Source of the DNA: Agromyces sp. LHK192
GTDB taxonomy: Bacteria; Actinomycetota; Actinomycetes; Actinomycetales; Microbacteriaceae
NCBI RefSeq assembly: GCF_004006235.1
Contig: NZ_CP034753.1
Span: 3,658,001 to 3,722,000, forward strand
DNA length: 64,000 nt
Direction: 5' to 3'
In this document: one piece after another, positions 50,913 through 59,600 of the stretch
Position numbering within the stretch: position 1 is the stretch's first letter
How the letters are laid out: each line of letters opens with the position of its first letter
Notes under the pieces: generated by a model
What the model saw: only the letters and a program-made list of their open reading frames with translations
Databases searched by the model: none
What the model was told of the DNA's origin: nothing
Translations under genes and position numbers: made by a program

Positions 50913-52106
50913 ATGCCCGAGTCGACGTTGCTCGCAGCCGCTGCCGGCGTGGTCGCCGGTGCGCTCGCCGTCGGACTCGTGGTCCTGTTGCGCCGGATCG
51001 TGCTCGCGTCACGCGATCTCGGCACCGACGAGGAGCGGGCGACCTACCGCACGCTCCACCTCGCGTCGCGGGCCGCGGCCCACCTGCGCGGCGGTCTCGG
51101 CGAGCAGGATGCCGCGCGCGCGACCCGGCACCTCCGGGCCCTCCTCGCATCGCGGACGCTCGCCCTCGCGGATGCCTCGGGCGCCGTGTCGATCGACGGC
51201 GACGAGGCGCTGCGCGAGCAGGCCGCGACGCTCGCGGCGCAGGTCGCCGCGTCGGGCCGACCACAGGTGCAACGCGGCATCCGTGCCGGTTCGTTCGAGA
51301 CGGATGCCGCGGCCGCGCCCGTGCTCGTCGGGCGCCGCGCGGTCGGCGCGGTCGTGGCGTTCGAACCGACGGTGCGCTCGGGGCTCGTGCGCGCCACCGG
51401 CGAGGTGGCCGACTGGGTGGCCGCGCAGGTCGAGCTCGGCGAGCTCGAGGCGTCGCGCGCCGCGTTGGCCGAAGCCGAGGTGCGGGCGCTTCGCGCCCAG
51501 ATCAGCCCGCACTTCATCTACAACTCGCTGAACGCGATCGCCTCGTTCATCAACACCGACCCGGCGACGGCTCGCGAACTCGTGCTCGAGTTCGCCGACT
51601 TCACGCGGTACTCGTTCCGGCGCCACGGCGATTTCACGACCGTCGCCGAGGAGCTCCGTTCGATCGACAGCTACCTCCGCCTCGAGCGGGCCCGGTTCGG
51701 CGACCGGCTGCGGGTCACGCTCCAGATCGCCCCGGAGGTGCTGTCGACGGTCGTGCCGTTCCTGTCGATCCAGCCGCTCGTGGAGAACGCGGTCAGGCAC
51801 GGCCTGGAGTCGAAGGAGGGCGGCGGGCGCATCACGATCGAGGCATCCGACCAGGGCGCCTTCGCCGACATCAGCGTGGAGGACGACGGAGTCGGCATCG
51901 ACCCCGCGGTGCTCGAGCGCGTGCTCGCCGGCGGTGCCGCGGGCGAGCACGTGGGGCTGCGCAACGTCGACGCCCGGCTCCGCCAGGTGTACGGCGAGGA
52001 GCACGGCCTCGTCGTCGAGACGAACCTCGGCGCGGGCACCCTGGTGCGCATGCGCGTGCCGAAGTCGCAACCGGGGCACGACCACGAGGGAAGGAACGAC
52101 CGGTGA
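50913..52106 (+). CDS. LytS-type sensor histidine kinase
   Basis: The 397-residue kinase has one N-terminal transmembrane helix (LLAAAAGVVAGALAVGLVVL), a GAF-like middle (about 40-170) and the LytS/YehU-type His-kinase domain: QISPHFIYNSLNAIASFI with phospho-acceptor His200, PFLSIQPLVENAVRHGLE as N-box, and a C-terminal DDGVGIDP G-box. The signal is unknown, but the gene sits between two symporter modules, so an external carboxylate is likely. The ATG at 50913 is directly preceded by GGGGGG. The stop overlaps the response-regulator start (GTGA). Confidence 0.92.
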   Translation: MPESTLLAAAAGVVAGALAVGLVVLLRRIVLASRDLGTDEERATYRTLHLASRAAAHLRGGLGEQDAARATRHLRALLASRTLALADASGAVSIDGDEALREQAATLAAQVAASGRPQVQRGIRAGSFETDAAAAPVLVGRRAVGAVVAFEPTVRSGLVRATGEVADWVAAQVELGELEASRAALAEAEVRALRAQISPHFIYNSLNAIASFINTDPATARELVLEFADFTRYSFRRHGDFTTVAEELRSIDSYLRLERARFGDRLRVTLQIAPEVLSTVVPFLSIQPLVENAVRHGLESKEGGGRITIEASDQGAFADISVEDDGVGIDPAVLERVLAGGAAGEHVGLRNVDARLRQVYGEEHGLVVETNLGAGTLVRMRVPKSQPGHDHEGRNDR

Positions 52107-52840
52107 TCTCCGTCCTCATCGCCGACGACGAGCAGCCCGCGATCGACGAGCTCGCGTTCCTGTTGGGCCAGGATCCGCGGATCGGCGTCATCCACGTCGC
52201 GAACTCCGGCTCGGAGGCGATCCGGCTCCTCACCCGCGAGACCGTCGACGCCGCGTTCCTCGACATCCACATGCCAGGTCTGACGGGGTTCGACCTCGCC
52301 CGCGCCCTCCAGCGGTTCGACCGCGCGCCCGCGCTCGTGTTCGTCACCGCCGACGAGGAGGGCGCCCTCGAGGCGTTCGACCTCGCCGCGGTCGACTACC
52401 TGCTCAAGCCCGTGCGCACCGAGCGGCTCCAGCGGTCGGTCGGCCGGGTGGTCGAGGCACTGGGCGCCCCGGCGCCGACGCCGTCGACTGCGCCGCAGCC
52501 CGAACTCATCGCCGTCACGCTCGGCGGCACGACCCGCATGATCCGCCGCGACGACGTGCGCTACGTGCAGGCGCAGGGCGACTACGCGCGCCTGCACACC
52601 GAGGAGGCGAGCTTCCTCGTTCGCGTGCCGATGGCCGACCTGGAGCGGCAGTGGGCCGACGCCGGGTTCGTGCGCATCCACCGCTCCTACCTCGTCGCCC
52701 TCGGGCACGTGACGCGGGTCCGGCTCGGCGGGGACCACGCGAGCGTCTCGGTCGGCGGTGCGGAGCTGCCGGTGAGCCGGCGCCTGCTGCCGGGCCTTCG
52801 CGAGCGGCTCGACTCGACGACGCTCCGGGGCCGGTCGTGA
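52103..52840 (+). CDS. LytTR-type response regulator
   Basis: The 245-residue protein has a receiver domain (VISVLIADDEQPAIDELAFL; phospho-acceptor Asp54 in FLDIHMPG; Lys in DYLLKPVRT) and a C-terminal LytTR DNA-binding domain (IAVTLGGTTRMIRRDDVRYV, then FVRIHRSYLVALGHVTRVRL). This is the partner of the LytS-type kinase. GTG at 52103 with AAGGA upstream. LytTR proteins bind short direct repeats; targets are probably the two flanking transporter operons. Confidence 0.94.
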   Translation: MISVLIADDEQPAIDELAFLLGQDPRIGVIHVANSGSEAIRLLTRETVDAAFLDIHMPGLTGFDLARALQRFDRAPALVFVTADEEGALEAFDLAAVDYLLKPVRTERLQRSVGRVVEALGAPAPTPSTAPQPELIAVTLGGTTRMIRRDDVRYVQAQGDYARLHTEEASFLVRVPMADLERQWADAGFVRIHRSYLVALGHVTRVRLGGDHASVSVGGAELPVSRRLLPGLRERLDSTTLRGRS

Positions 52841-53268
52841 CCGACGACGCGGCGCCTCCCCCGCGGGTGCGCGTGACCGCGCCGCGGGCGGGGACGAGTA
52901 CGGGGACGAGCCCCGGTTCGGATGCCGGTGCGCCGGGCGCTGCGGGGCCGGCGGGCGCTGCGGGGTCGGCGAGCGCGCCCGGTGGCTCCGGCGGCGACGT
53001 GCAGGGCGTCTACCTGCGCTCGCTGATCCGCTCGCAGCTCCGGCTGGGGCTGGTCTGCGCCGCCGGGTTCGTGCTCGCGACGGCGCTGTTCGTGGCGGCC
53101 GTCGTGCTGACGCCGGCGCTCGACGGCGCGTTCGTGGCCGGCGTGCCCGCATCGTGGCTGCTGATCGGGGTCGGCGTCTACCCGCTCGCCCTCACGATCG
53201 GCGCCCTCTACGTGCGCGCGGCGTCGCGCAACGAGGCGCGCTACCGGTCGCTGCTGGAGGGTTCGTGA
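52837..53268 (+). CDS. Small two-helix membrane partner of SSS symporter (DUF485-like)
   Basis: The 143-residue protein has a Gly/Ala/Ser-rich disordered N-terminus of about 55 residues, then LRSLIRSQLRLGLVCAAGFV and SWLLIGVGVYPLALTIGALY helices and a charged end RNEARYRSLLEGS. It takes the same position before an SSS symporter as DUF485 does, and shares its two-helix layout. GTGA overlaps at both ends tie it into the operon. Confidence 0.75.
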   Translation: MTDDAAPPPRVRVTAPRAGTSTGTSPGSDAGAPGAAGPAGAAGSASAPGGSGGDVQGVYLRSLIRSQLRLGLVCAAGFVLATALFVAAVVLTPALDGAFVAGVPASWLLIGVGVYPLALTIGALYVRAASRNEARYRSLLEGS

Positions 53269-54752
53269 ACCCCGCCGTCGGCTACTCGGCGATCGTCGCG
53301 GTGGCCGTGACCAGCGTGCTGATCGGGTTCTACGGCCTGCGGGTCTCCCGGACGACCAGCGATTTCTACGTCGCGAGTCGAACGGTTCGGCCGTGGTGGA
53401 ACGCGTCGGCGATCGGCGGCGAGTACCTGTCTGCGGCATCCTTCCTCGGCGTCGCCGGGCTCATCCTGCTGACGGGCGTCGGCGGGTTCTGGTTCCCGAT
53501 CGGGTACACGGCCGGGTACCTCATGCTGCTGCTCTTCGTCGCCGCGCCGCTGCGCCGTTCGGGCGCGTACACGATCCCCGACTTCGTGCGGGCGCGCCTC
53601 GACTCGATCGCGGCACGCCGGGTGACGAGCGTGCTCGTGATCGTCATCGGATGGTTCTACATCGTGCCGCAGCTCCAGGGTGCGGCGTTGACGGTGCGCA
53701 TCACCACGGGCCTGCCCTCGTGGGCCGGGTCGGTGGCGGTCGCGCTGATCGTCGCGGGCGTGGTCGCGGCGGGCGGCATGCGTTCGATCACGTTCGTGCA
53801 GGCCTTCCAGTTCTGGCTGAAGCTGACGGCGCTCGCGGTGCCGGTGTTCGCGCTGCTGATCGTCGTGGGTTCGGGATCGGTCGAGCCCGTGCTCGAACCG
53901 GTCGCGGCGTTCCCGGCCGAGGCCGGGCCGAGCAGCCTCGACTGGTACCGCACGGTGTCGCTCATGGTCGCGCTGCTGCTCGGCACGCTCGGCCTGCCGC
54001 ACGTGCTGGTGCGGTTCTACACGAACCCCGACGGGCCCGCGGCGCGGCGCACGACCGTGATCGTGCTCGGGCTGCTCTCGGTCTTCTACCTGTTCCCGAC
54101 CGCGTTCGGCCTGCTGGGGCGGGCGTTCGCGCCCGATCTCGCGACGACCGGCGAGGCCGACGCGCTCATCCTCGTGCTGCCCGACCGGCTGGTGCCCGGT
54201 CCGGTCGGGCAACTCCTGACGGCACTGGTGATCGCCGGGGCGTTCGCGGCCTTCCTGTCGACGTCGTCGGGTCTCGTCGTCTCGCTCGCCGGCGTCATCA
54301 GCCAGGACCTGCTCGGCGGCAGCGTGCGGGGCTTCCGCGCGGCGGCACTCGTGTCGTCGCTGGTGCCGCTCGCGGTCGCGCTGGCGACCGAGTCGACCGG
54401 GCTCGCGGGCAGCGTGGGGTTGGTGTTCGCGTTCACGGCGTCGACGCTGTGCCCGGTGCTGCTGCTCGGCATCTGGTGGCGGGGGCTCACCTCGCGCGGG
54501 GCGATCTCGGGGATGGTGACGGGAGCGGTCCTCTCGGGCGCGGCGATCCTGCTCGGCGGCCCGTTGGCGTCGGCGGCGCCTGCGGTGCGACCGCTGCTCG
54601 AGCAGCCCGCGGCGTGGACCGTGCCGATCGCGGTCGCGGTGACGGTGATCGTGTCGGTCGCCGACCGACGCGGCGTGCCTCGCAGCACCGACGCGTTCCT
54701 GCGCCGGCTGCACGTGCCCGAGGACGCCCGCCGGCCGTCGGCGGATTCGTAG
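53265..54752 (+). CDS. Sodium:solute symporter (second SSS protein)
   Basis: The 495-residue transporter has about 13 hydrophobic segments and SSS landmarks DFYVASRTVRPWWNASAIGG, EYLSAASFLGVAGLILLTGV, GTLGLPHVLVRFYTNPDGPA and AFAAFLSTSSGLVVSLAGVI. It is related to but clearly diverged from the minus-strand ActP-like protein in this window, so a different carboxylate or cation preference is possible. GTG at 53265 overlaps the partner gene by 4 bp. The stop codon lies in a 14-bp repeat. Confidence 0.92.
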   Translation: MNPAVGYSAIVAVAVTSVLIGFYGLRVSRTTSDFYVASRTVRPWWNASAIGGEYLSAASFLGVAGLILLTGVGGFWFPIGYTAGYLMLLLFVAAPLRRSGAYTIPDFVRARLDSIAARRVTSVLVIVIGWFYIVPQLQGAALTVRITTGLPSWAGSVAVALIVAGVVAAGGMRSITFVQAFQFWLKLTALAVPVFALLIVVGSGSVEPVLEPVAAFPAEAGPSSLDWYRTVSLMVALLLGTLGLPHVLVRFYTNPDGPAARRTTVIVLGLLSVFYLFPTAFGLLGRAFAPDLATTGEADALILVLPDRLVPGPVGQLLTALVIAGAFAAFLSTSSGLVVSLAGVISQDLLGGSVRGFRAAALVSSLVPLAVALATESTGLAGSVGLVFAFTASTLCPVLLLGIWWRGLTSRGAISGMVTGAVLSGAAILLGGPLASAAPAVRPLLEQPAAWTVPIAVAVTVIVSVADRRGVPRSTDAFLRRLHVPEDARRPSADS

Positions 54753-54788
54753 GCGCGGACTCGTAGGCGCGGACTCGTAGGCGCGGCC
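54747..54788. repeat. Three tandem 14-bp repeats over symporter stop codon
   Basis: The unit TCGTAGGCGCGGAC occurs at 54747, 54761 and (last two bases changed) 54775. The first copy contains the TAG stop of the symporter gene, and each further copy carries TAG too, though in other frames. Confidence 0.85.
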
Positions 54789-54808
54789 GGGCCACGTAGA
54801 CTCCCCGA

Positions 54809-55549
54809 GTGCTCCTCGCGGTCTCCCTGTCGGTCCTGGTCGGCGCCTTCGCGCAGCGGGTGACCGGGATGGGCTTCGCCCTCGTGGCCTCGCCCGCGCT
54901 GGTGCTGCTGCTCGGGCCGTTCGACGGCGTGTTCGTGGTGAACCTGTGCGCCGTGCTCAGCTCGCTGCTGATCCTCCCCCGCGTGTGGCGTGCGATCGAC
55001 TGGCCGCGACTCGCCCGCCTGCTGCCCGCCGCCATCGTCGGCACGGCCGTCGGCGCCGTGGTCGCGGCATCCGTGCCCGGACCGGCACTGCAGTTCGGGA
55101 TCGGCGTGCTCGTGCTCGTCGCGCTGACGGCGACGCTCCTCGCGTCGCGCACCGCACGCGTTCCCGATCGGCTCGGGGTGACGCTTGCAGCGGGCGGCGC
55201 ATCCGGGTTCATGAACGCCGCCGCGGGCGTCGGCGGACCGGCGATCGCGGTCTATGCGATCGCGACCCGCTGGCCGCAGCCGGCCTTCGCGGCGACGAAC
55301 CAGCCGTACTTCGTGGCGATCGGCGTCGCGTCCCTCGTCGGCAAGTTCGCCGCATCGGGATGGTCGCTGCCCGAACTCGATCCGTCGATGTGGATCGCCG
55401 TCGCGGTCGCGGTCGTGCTCGGCCTCGTCGTCGGCGAACTGCTGCACCGCCGAATCGGCAACCGCGCGGCCCGGATCGGCGTGATCGTGCTGGCCTATCT
55501 CGGCGCGGCCGCGGCGACGGTCGACGGGGCGATCGAGCTCCTGGCCTGA
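54809..55549 (+). CDS. TSUP-family (TauE/SafE) membrane transporter
   Basis: The 246-residue protein has about eight hydrophobic segments. AQRVTGMGFALVASPALVLL in the first half and NAAAGVGGPAIAVYAIATRW in the second are the duplicated TauE/SafE motifs. Members export sulfite, sulfoacetate or other organic anions. GTG at 54809 (VLLAVSLSVLVGAF). It lies 56 bp after the symporter on the same strand. Confidence 0.88.
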   Translation: MLLAVSLSVLVGAFAQRVTGMGFALVASPALVLLLGPFDGVFVVNLCAVLSSLLILPRVWRAIDWPRLARLLPAAIVGTAVGAVVAASVPGPALQFGIGVLVLVALTATLLASRTARVPDRLGVTLAAGGASGFMNAAAGVGGPAIAVYAIATRWPQPAFAATNQPYFVAIGVASLVGKFAASGWSLPELDPSMWIAVAVAVVLGLVVGELLHRRIGNRAARIGVIVLAYLGAAAATVDGAIELLA

Positions 55550-55568
55550 GCGACTCGGTCCGGGCGCC

Positions 55569-56216
55569 TCAGTCGGCGACGGCCCCGAGCGCGACCGGGC
55601 GGTCGCCCCACGCATCGACGCGAGCCTGCAGGCGCTCGCGCACGTCCGGCCACTCGTCGATCAGGATCGAGTGGATCGCGGTGTCGCGCCAGGTGCCGTC
55701 GGCACGCGGCTGATCGCGGCGCGCGATGCCCTCGAAGGATGCCCCGAGCTTCAGGATCGCGGCGCGCGAGCGCGCGTTCAGCGCGTCGGCCTGCAGCCGC
55801 ACTCGCCCGAAGCCGTGGTCGAACGCGAGGCCGAGCAGCAGGAGCTTCGCCTCGGGGTTGACGACCGTGCCCCAGACCTCGGGCGCGTAGGCGGTCCAGC
55901 CGATGTGCGCCTTCTCACGCTCGGGTTCGAGGTCGCCGAGCTTGGTCGCGCCGATGACGGCGCCGTGGTCGGGGCCGCCCTCGATCCGCACCGTGAACGG
56001 CAGCGCGGCAGGGCCCGCAGACCAGCACGCCGCACCGAACTCGGCGAAGGCGGCGGCATCCGACGGGAGCCCGGCCGGCCCGCCGCCGAACCCTCCGGCG
56101 AACACCTCGGGGCGGCGCAGCACACGGTCGAGCTCAGGCAGGTCGGCCTCGGTGAACGGGGTGAGACGGATGCGTCGGCCGACGAGGGGTTCACGGGGAG
56201 GCAGGTTCGCGGTCAC
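55569..56216 (-). CDS. GNAT-family N-acetyltransferase (RimJ/RimL type)
   Basis: The 215-residue protein fits the RimJ-like GNAT group: VGRRIRLTPFTEADLPELDR at the start, AHIGWTAYAPEVWGTVVNPE in the middle, and the acetyl-CoA region GFGRVRLQADALNARSRAAI, LKLGASFEGIARRDQ. It acetylates an amino group of a protein or small molecule; the target is unknown. GTG at 56216; upstream frame is open but unconvincing. It is convergent with the TSUP gene. Confidence 0.88.
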   Translation of the reverse strand: MTANLPPREPLVGRRIRLTPFTEADLPELDRVLRRPEVFAGGFGGGPAGLPSDAAAFAEFGAACWSAGPAALPFTVRIEGGPDHGAVIGATKLGDLEPEREKAHIGWTAYAPEVWGTVVNPEAKLLLLGLAFDHGFGRVRLQADALNARSRAAILKLGASFEGIARRDQPRADGTWRDTAIHSILIDEWPDVRERLQARVDAWGDRPVALGAVAD

Positions 56217-56297
56217 CCGCTCGACACTACCGGCGCCGTGGGGCCCGGAATAGGCTGGTCGGGCTCGGCATCGGAGCCGAGGCGGAACGGGGGAACC

Positions 56298-56516
56298 ATG
56301 GCCGGCATCGACGACCTCGCCAAGCAGGCGGGCGACTTCATCGAGCAGAACAAGGACAAGATCCAGGAGGTCCTCAAGAGCGAACAGGCCGAGGACATCA
56401 GCGACAAGGTGCTCGACGGCATCGGCGAAGCGGTCAAGAAGATCACGCCCGACGAGCATGACGGCATGATCGACGACGTCAAGGGCAACATCGACAAGTC
56501 GATCGGCAACCAGTAG
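56298..56516 (+). CDS. Rv0909-like small acidic protein
   Basis: A 72-residue helical, Lys/Asp-rich protein, MAGIDDLAKQAGDFIEQNKD and DKVLDGIGEAVKKITPDEHD. It resembles small mycobacterial proteins called Rv0909-family antitoxins, although no toxin gene is next to it here. ATG at 56298 follows GGGGGAA. A strong hairpin lies just after the stop. The antitoxin label is uncertain; a stress-related helical protein is an alternative. Confidence 0.65.
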   Translation: MAGIDDLAKQAGDFIEQNKDKIQEVLKSEQAEDISDKVLDGIGEAVKKITPDEHDGMIDDVKGNIDKSIGNQ

Positions 56517-56530
56517 CGCCGGTCGATCGA

Positions 56531-56564
56531 CGAGGGGGCGGATGCCGAGGCATCCGCCCCCTCG
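56531..56564. terminator. Strong bidirectional hairpin terminator
   Basis: CGAGGGGGCGGATGCC (56531-56546) and GGCATCCGCCCCCTCG (56549-56564) form a perfect 16-bp stem with a minimal loop. It serves the convergent small gene and the giant surface-protein gene. Its sequence is nearly the same as the hairpin at 48557. Confidence 0.85.
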
Positions 56565-56636
56565 TCGCGTCCGGCGCGATCTCGTGCGGCGCGATCTTGT
56601 CCGGCGCGATCTCGTGCGTGGTGGCGATGCCGGCGG

Positions 56637-59600
56637 TCAGGCCGCCCCGCCGTGCCGGCGGCGGCGGATCATCACGAACGCGATCAGCGCGGCACCGCCG
56701 CCGAGCAGCGCCAGCGCCGCCGTCAACCGGAGCGCGCCGTCGAAGCCGGTGACCGCCGTCGACGGCAGCGGCGCGAACTCGTTGTCGACCGTGATCGTGA
56801 CCGGCTCGTCGTCGCCGACGATCACCGGCGACGCCTCGGTCGCGCTCACGGTCGACGCGATCGCGCCGCCCGAGTCCGTCTCCTCGGCCCAGCACTCGGC
56901 ACCGACCGGCAGCTGGTCGAGCACGACCGTCTGGCCGCCCGTGATCGTCACGGGCTCGTGGTCGAGGGCGACGTATGGCTCGTTGTTGTCACCGCGGTCG
57001 AGGGTGCAGGTCACCTCGACCGTGAACGACTTGCCCGCGGCCGCCTCGGCCGATCCGCTGATCGTCTTCTCGAGCTCGAGCTCGCCGTACTCGAACGTGT
57101 TCGTCGCCGTCACGAGCAACGGCTGCGGCAGCGGGTCGGCCACCACGATGATCGCGTTGTCGTACGAGTCGTAGTCGACGCTGGTCGCGGTCGCGCCCGC
57201 CGGGTCGGACTCGACGCCGTAGCAATGGGTGCCGATGGGCAGCTGCACCACGTTGCCGTCGGCGTCGGTGATCGGCTCGATGTCGCCCGCCATCACCTCC
57301 AACGTCCGTGAGAACACCGTGGTGCGGACGCCGTTGACGTCGAGCTCGCAGGTGAGGTCGATCGTGAAGACGGTGTCGGCCACCCACGGTGCGTCGGCGG
57401 CTTCACCGTCGACCTCCTTGGCGATGCCGAGGAGGCCCACCGAGAACTCGTTCAGGAACGGACCCGCGGTGACCACGGTCTCGATGCCGGCCGGATCCTG
57501 GTCGGGGATCGTCACGGTCACCGGGTCCGGTGTCTCGTCGGCCCCGCCATCGTCGATCTCGGTGACGACGCACACCGAGCCGACCGGGATGCCCGTGATC
57601 GTCTCGCTGAGGTACGGGCCGGTCGAGTCCTCTTCGCCGACGACGACGAGCACCGAGCTCTCGACGGTCTGCCCCTCGTAGGTGCAGACCACGCTGAAGT
57701 CGAACGGCCCGGTCGAGAACTCCGGCACGCCGGGGCCGGTGACCTGCTTGAGCACGTTCAGCCCTCCGGTGCGGAACTCGTTGTCGACGGTGATCCCGAT
57801 CGGTCCCGTCGTGTCGTCGCCGATGGTCACGGGGTTCGGGTCGGCCCTCCAGTCGGTCGCGCCGCCGAGGTCGGTCTCGTCGACCTCGCACTCCGCACCG
57901 GTCGGGAGGTTCGGGATCGTCACGACATTCCCAGGGGCGTCCGTCGTCAGCGTCACGTCCCCGTCGTACACGAGGTCGGGATCGGCGGCGGCGAGCGTGC
58001 ACGTCACGTGCACCGTGTAGTCGCCGAACTCGCCGGCCCACTCGTCGGCGCCGGTGCCGCTGACCGTCTTCGTGAGCTGGAGCGAGCCGACCGTGAACGG
58101 GTTGTCCACCCCGAGCGCGTTGACGCTCGCGCCGTTCTCATCGGGCAGCAGCGTGAAGGTCGCACTCGTCGTCTCACCGAGGTCGGTCGCGGTACCGTCC
58201 TGCGTGATGACCATGCCCGTGCCGATCGCCCCACCCGTATCGGTCTCGGTGACCGTGCACTCGCTGCCCGCGGGAAGCGGGCCGTACTCCTCGACCTCGC
58301 CGTCTGAGAGCTGGAAGGTCTCGTCGAGCACCGTCGTGCCCTCGAACGTGCAGACCGCGGTGAAGGTGAACACCGTGTCGTACACGATCGGGTTGCCGTC
58401 CTGGTCGACCGCGCCGCCGTCGTCGACGGTCTTCGTCACGCTGAAGCCGGCCTCCGGGTAGTCGTTCGTCACCGTGATGGTGATGTCCGCCCCGTCGACG
58501 ACCTCGACCGGGTCGTCGACGGTCGCGCTGATGTCGACCGACCAGGCGCCCTGCTGGTCGGGCTCCTCGGCGTAGCACTCCGAGCCGATCGGGATGTCGG
58601 TCAGCGTGACGGTCTCGCCGCCGGCGAGTTCGACCGGCTCCTGGTCGTAGATCACGATCGGCGGGTTGCCGTCGCCTCGGTCGAACGTGCAGGTCACGAG
58701 GATCTCGAACGTGAGGCCCTCGGCGTAGTCGGGGTTGCCGGTGATCGCCTTCGACACCGCGATCTCGCCGTAGTCGAACGTGTTGGTCGCGGTGATCTCC
58801 AGCGGTCCCGGGTCGGTCGATCCGGATGCCTCGACGATCGCCGCGTTGTCGAACGAGTCGAAGTCGACCGAGGCATCCGTCGCGCCGCCCGTGTCGATCT
58901 CGTCGCCCCAGCAGTGCGTGCCGACGGGCAGCAGCAGCGGATCGCCGGTCGCGGGATCGACGATCGTCACCGTGGTCCCGCCGATCACCGTCACGTCCCC
59001 GTCGAACAACGGGATGCCGTCTGCAGTGAGCGAGCACGTCACGTGCACGACGTAGGTGGCGTTCGCGATCTCCGGGATCTCGGCCGCCGCACCGGTGACC
59101 TCCTTCGTCACCGAGATCGTGCCCGCCGAGTAGGCGTTCTCGAACGGCGCGGTCTCGACGTCCTCGACGCCGGCCGTGGTCTGGTCGGGGATCGTGATCG
59201 TCACGGGCGGCGGCGTGGCATCCGCTCCGCCGCTCGCGGTCTCGGTGATGACGCACTCGCTGCCGACCGGCAGCCCGGTCACCGTCGCGGAGGTGAAGGG
59301 GCCCGCCGTGCCGTCGCCGGTGATCGTCAGTTCGCCCTCGTCGACCGTCGCGCCCTCGTAGGTGCAGGTGTAGTCGAAGGTGAACACGGCGTTCTCGCTG
59401 AGGTCCGTTCCGGGACCGGTGACCGTCTTCTCGACGACGAATCCGCCCGTTCGGAAGTCATTCGTCACGGTGATCGTCACCGGGTCGCCGATCTCTCCGT
59501 CGACGCCGATGGTCACCGACGACGGCGTGATCACCGGGTCGCCCGTCGCGCCGCCGTCGTCGGGCTCGGTCACCACGCACTCGGCGCCGGTCGGCAGGTT

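Noticed and set aside
56298..56516. Toxin-antitoxin module
   Set aside because: Only the small Rv0909-like protein is present; neither neighbour (GNAT enzyme ending at 55569, giant surface protein) is a polyketide-cyclase-like toxin of the kind expected beside it.
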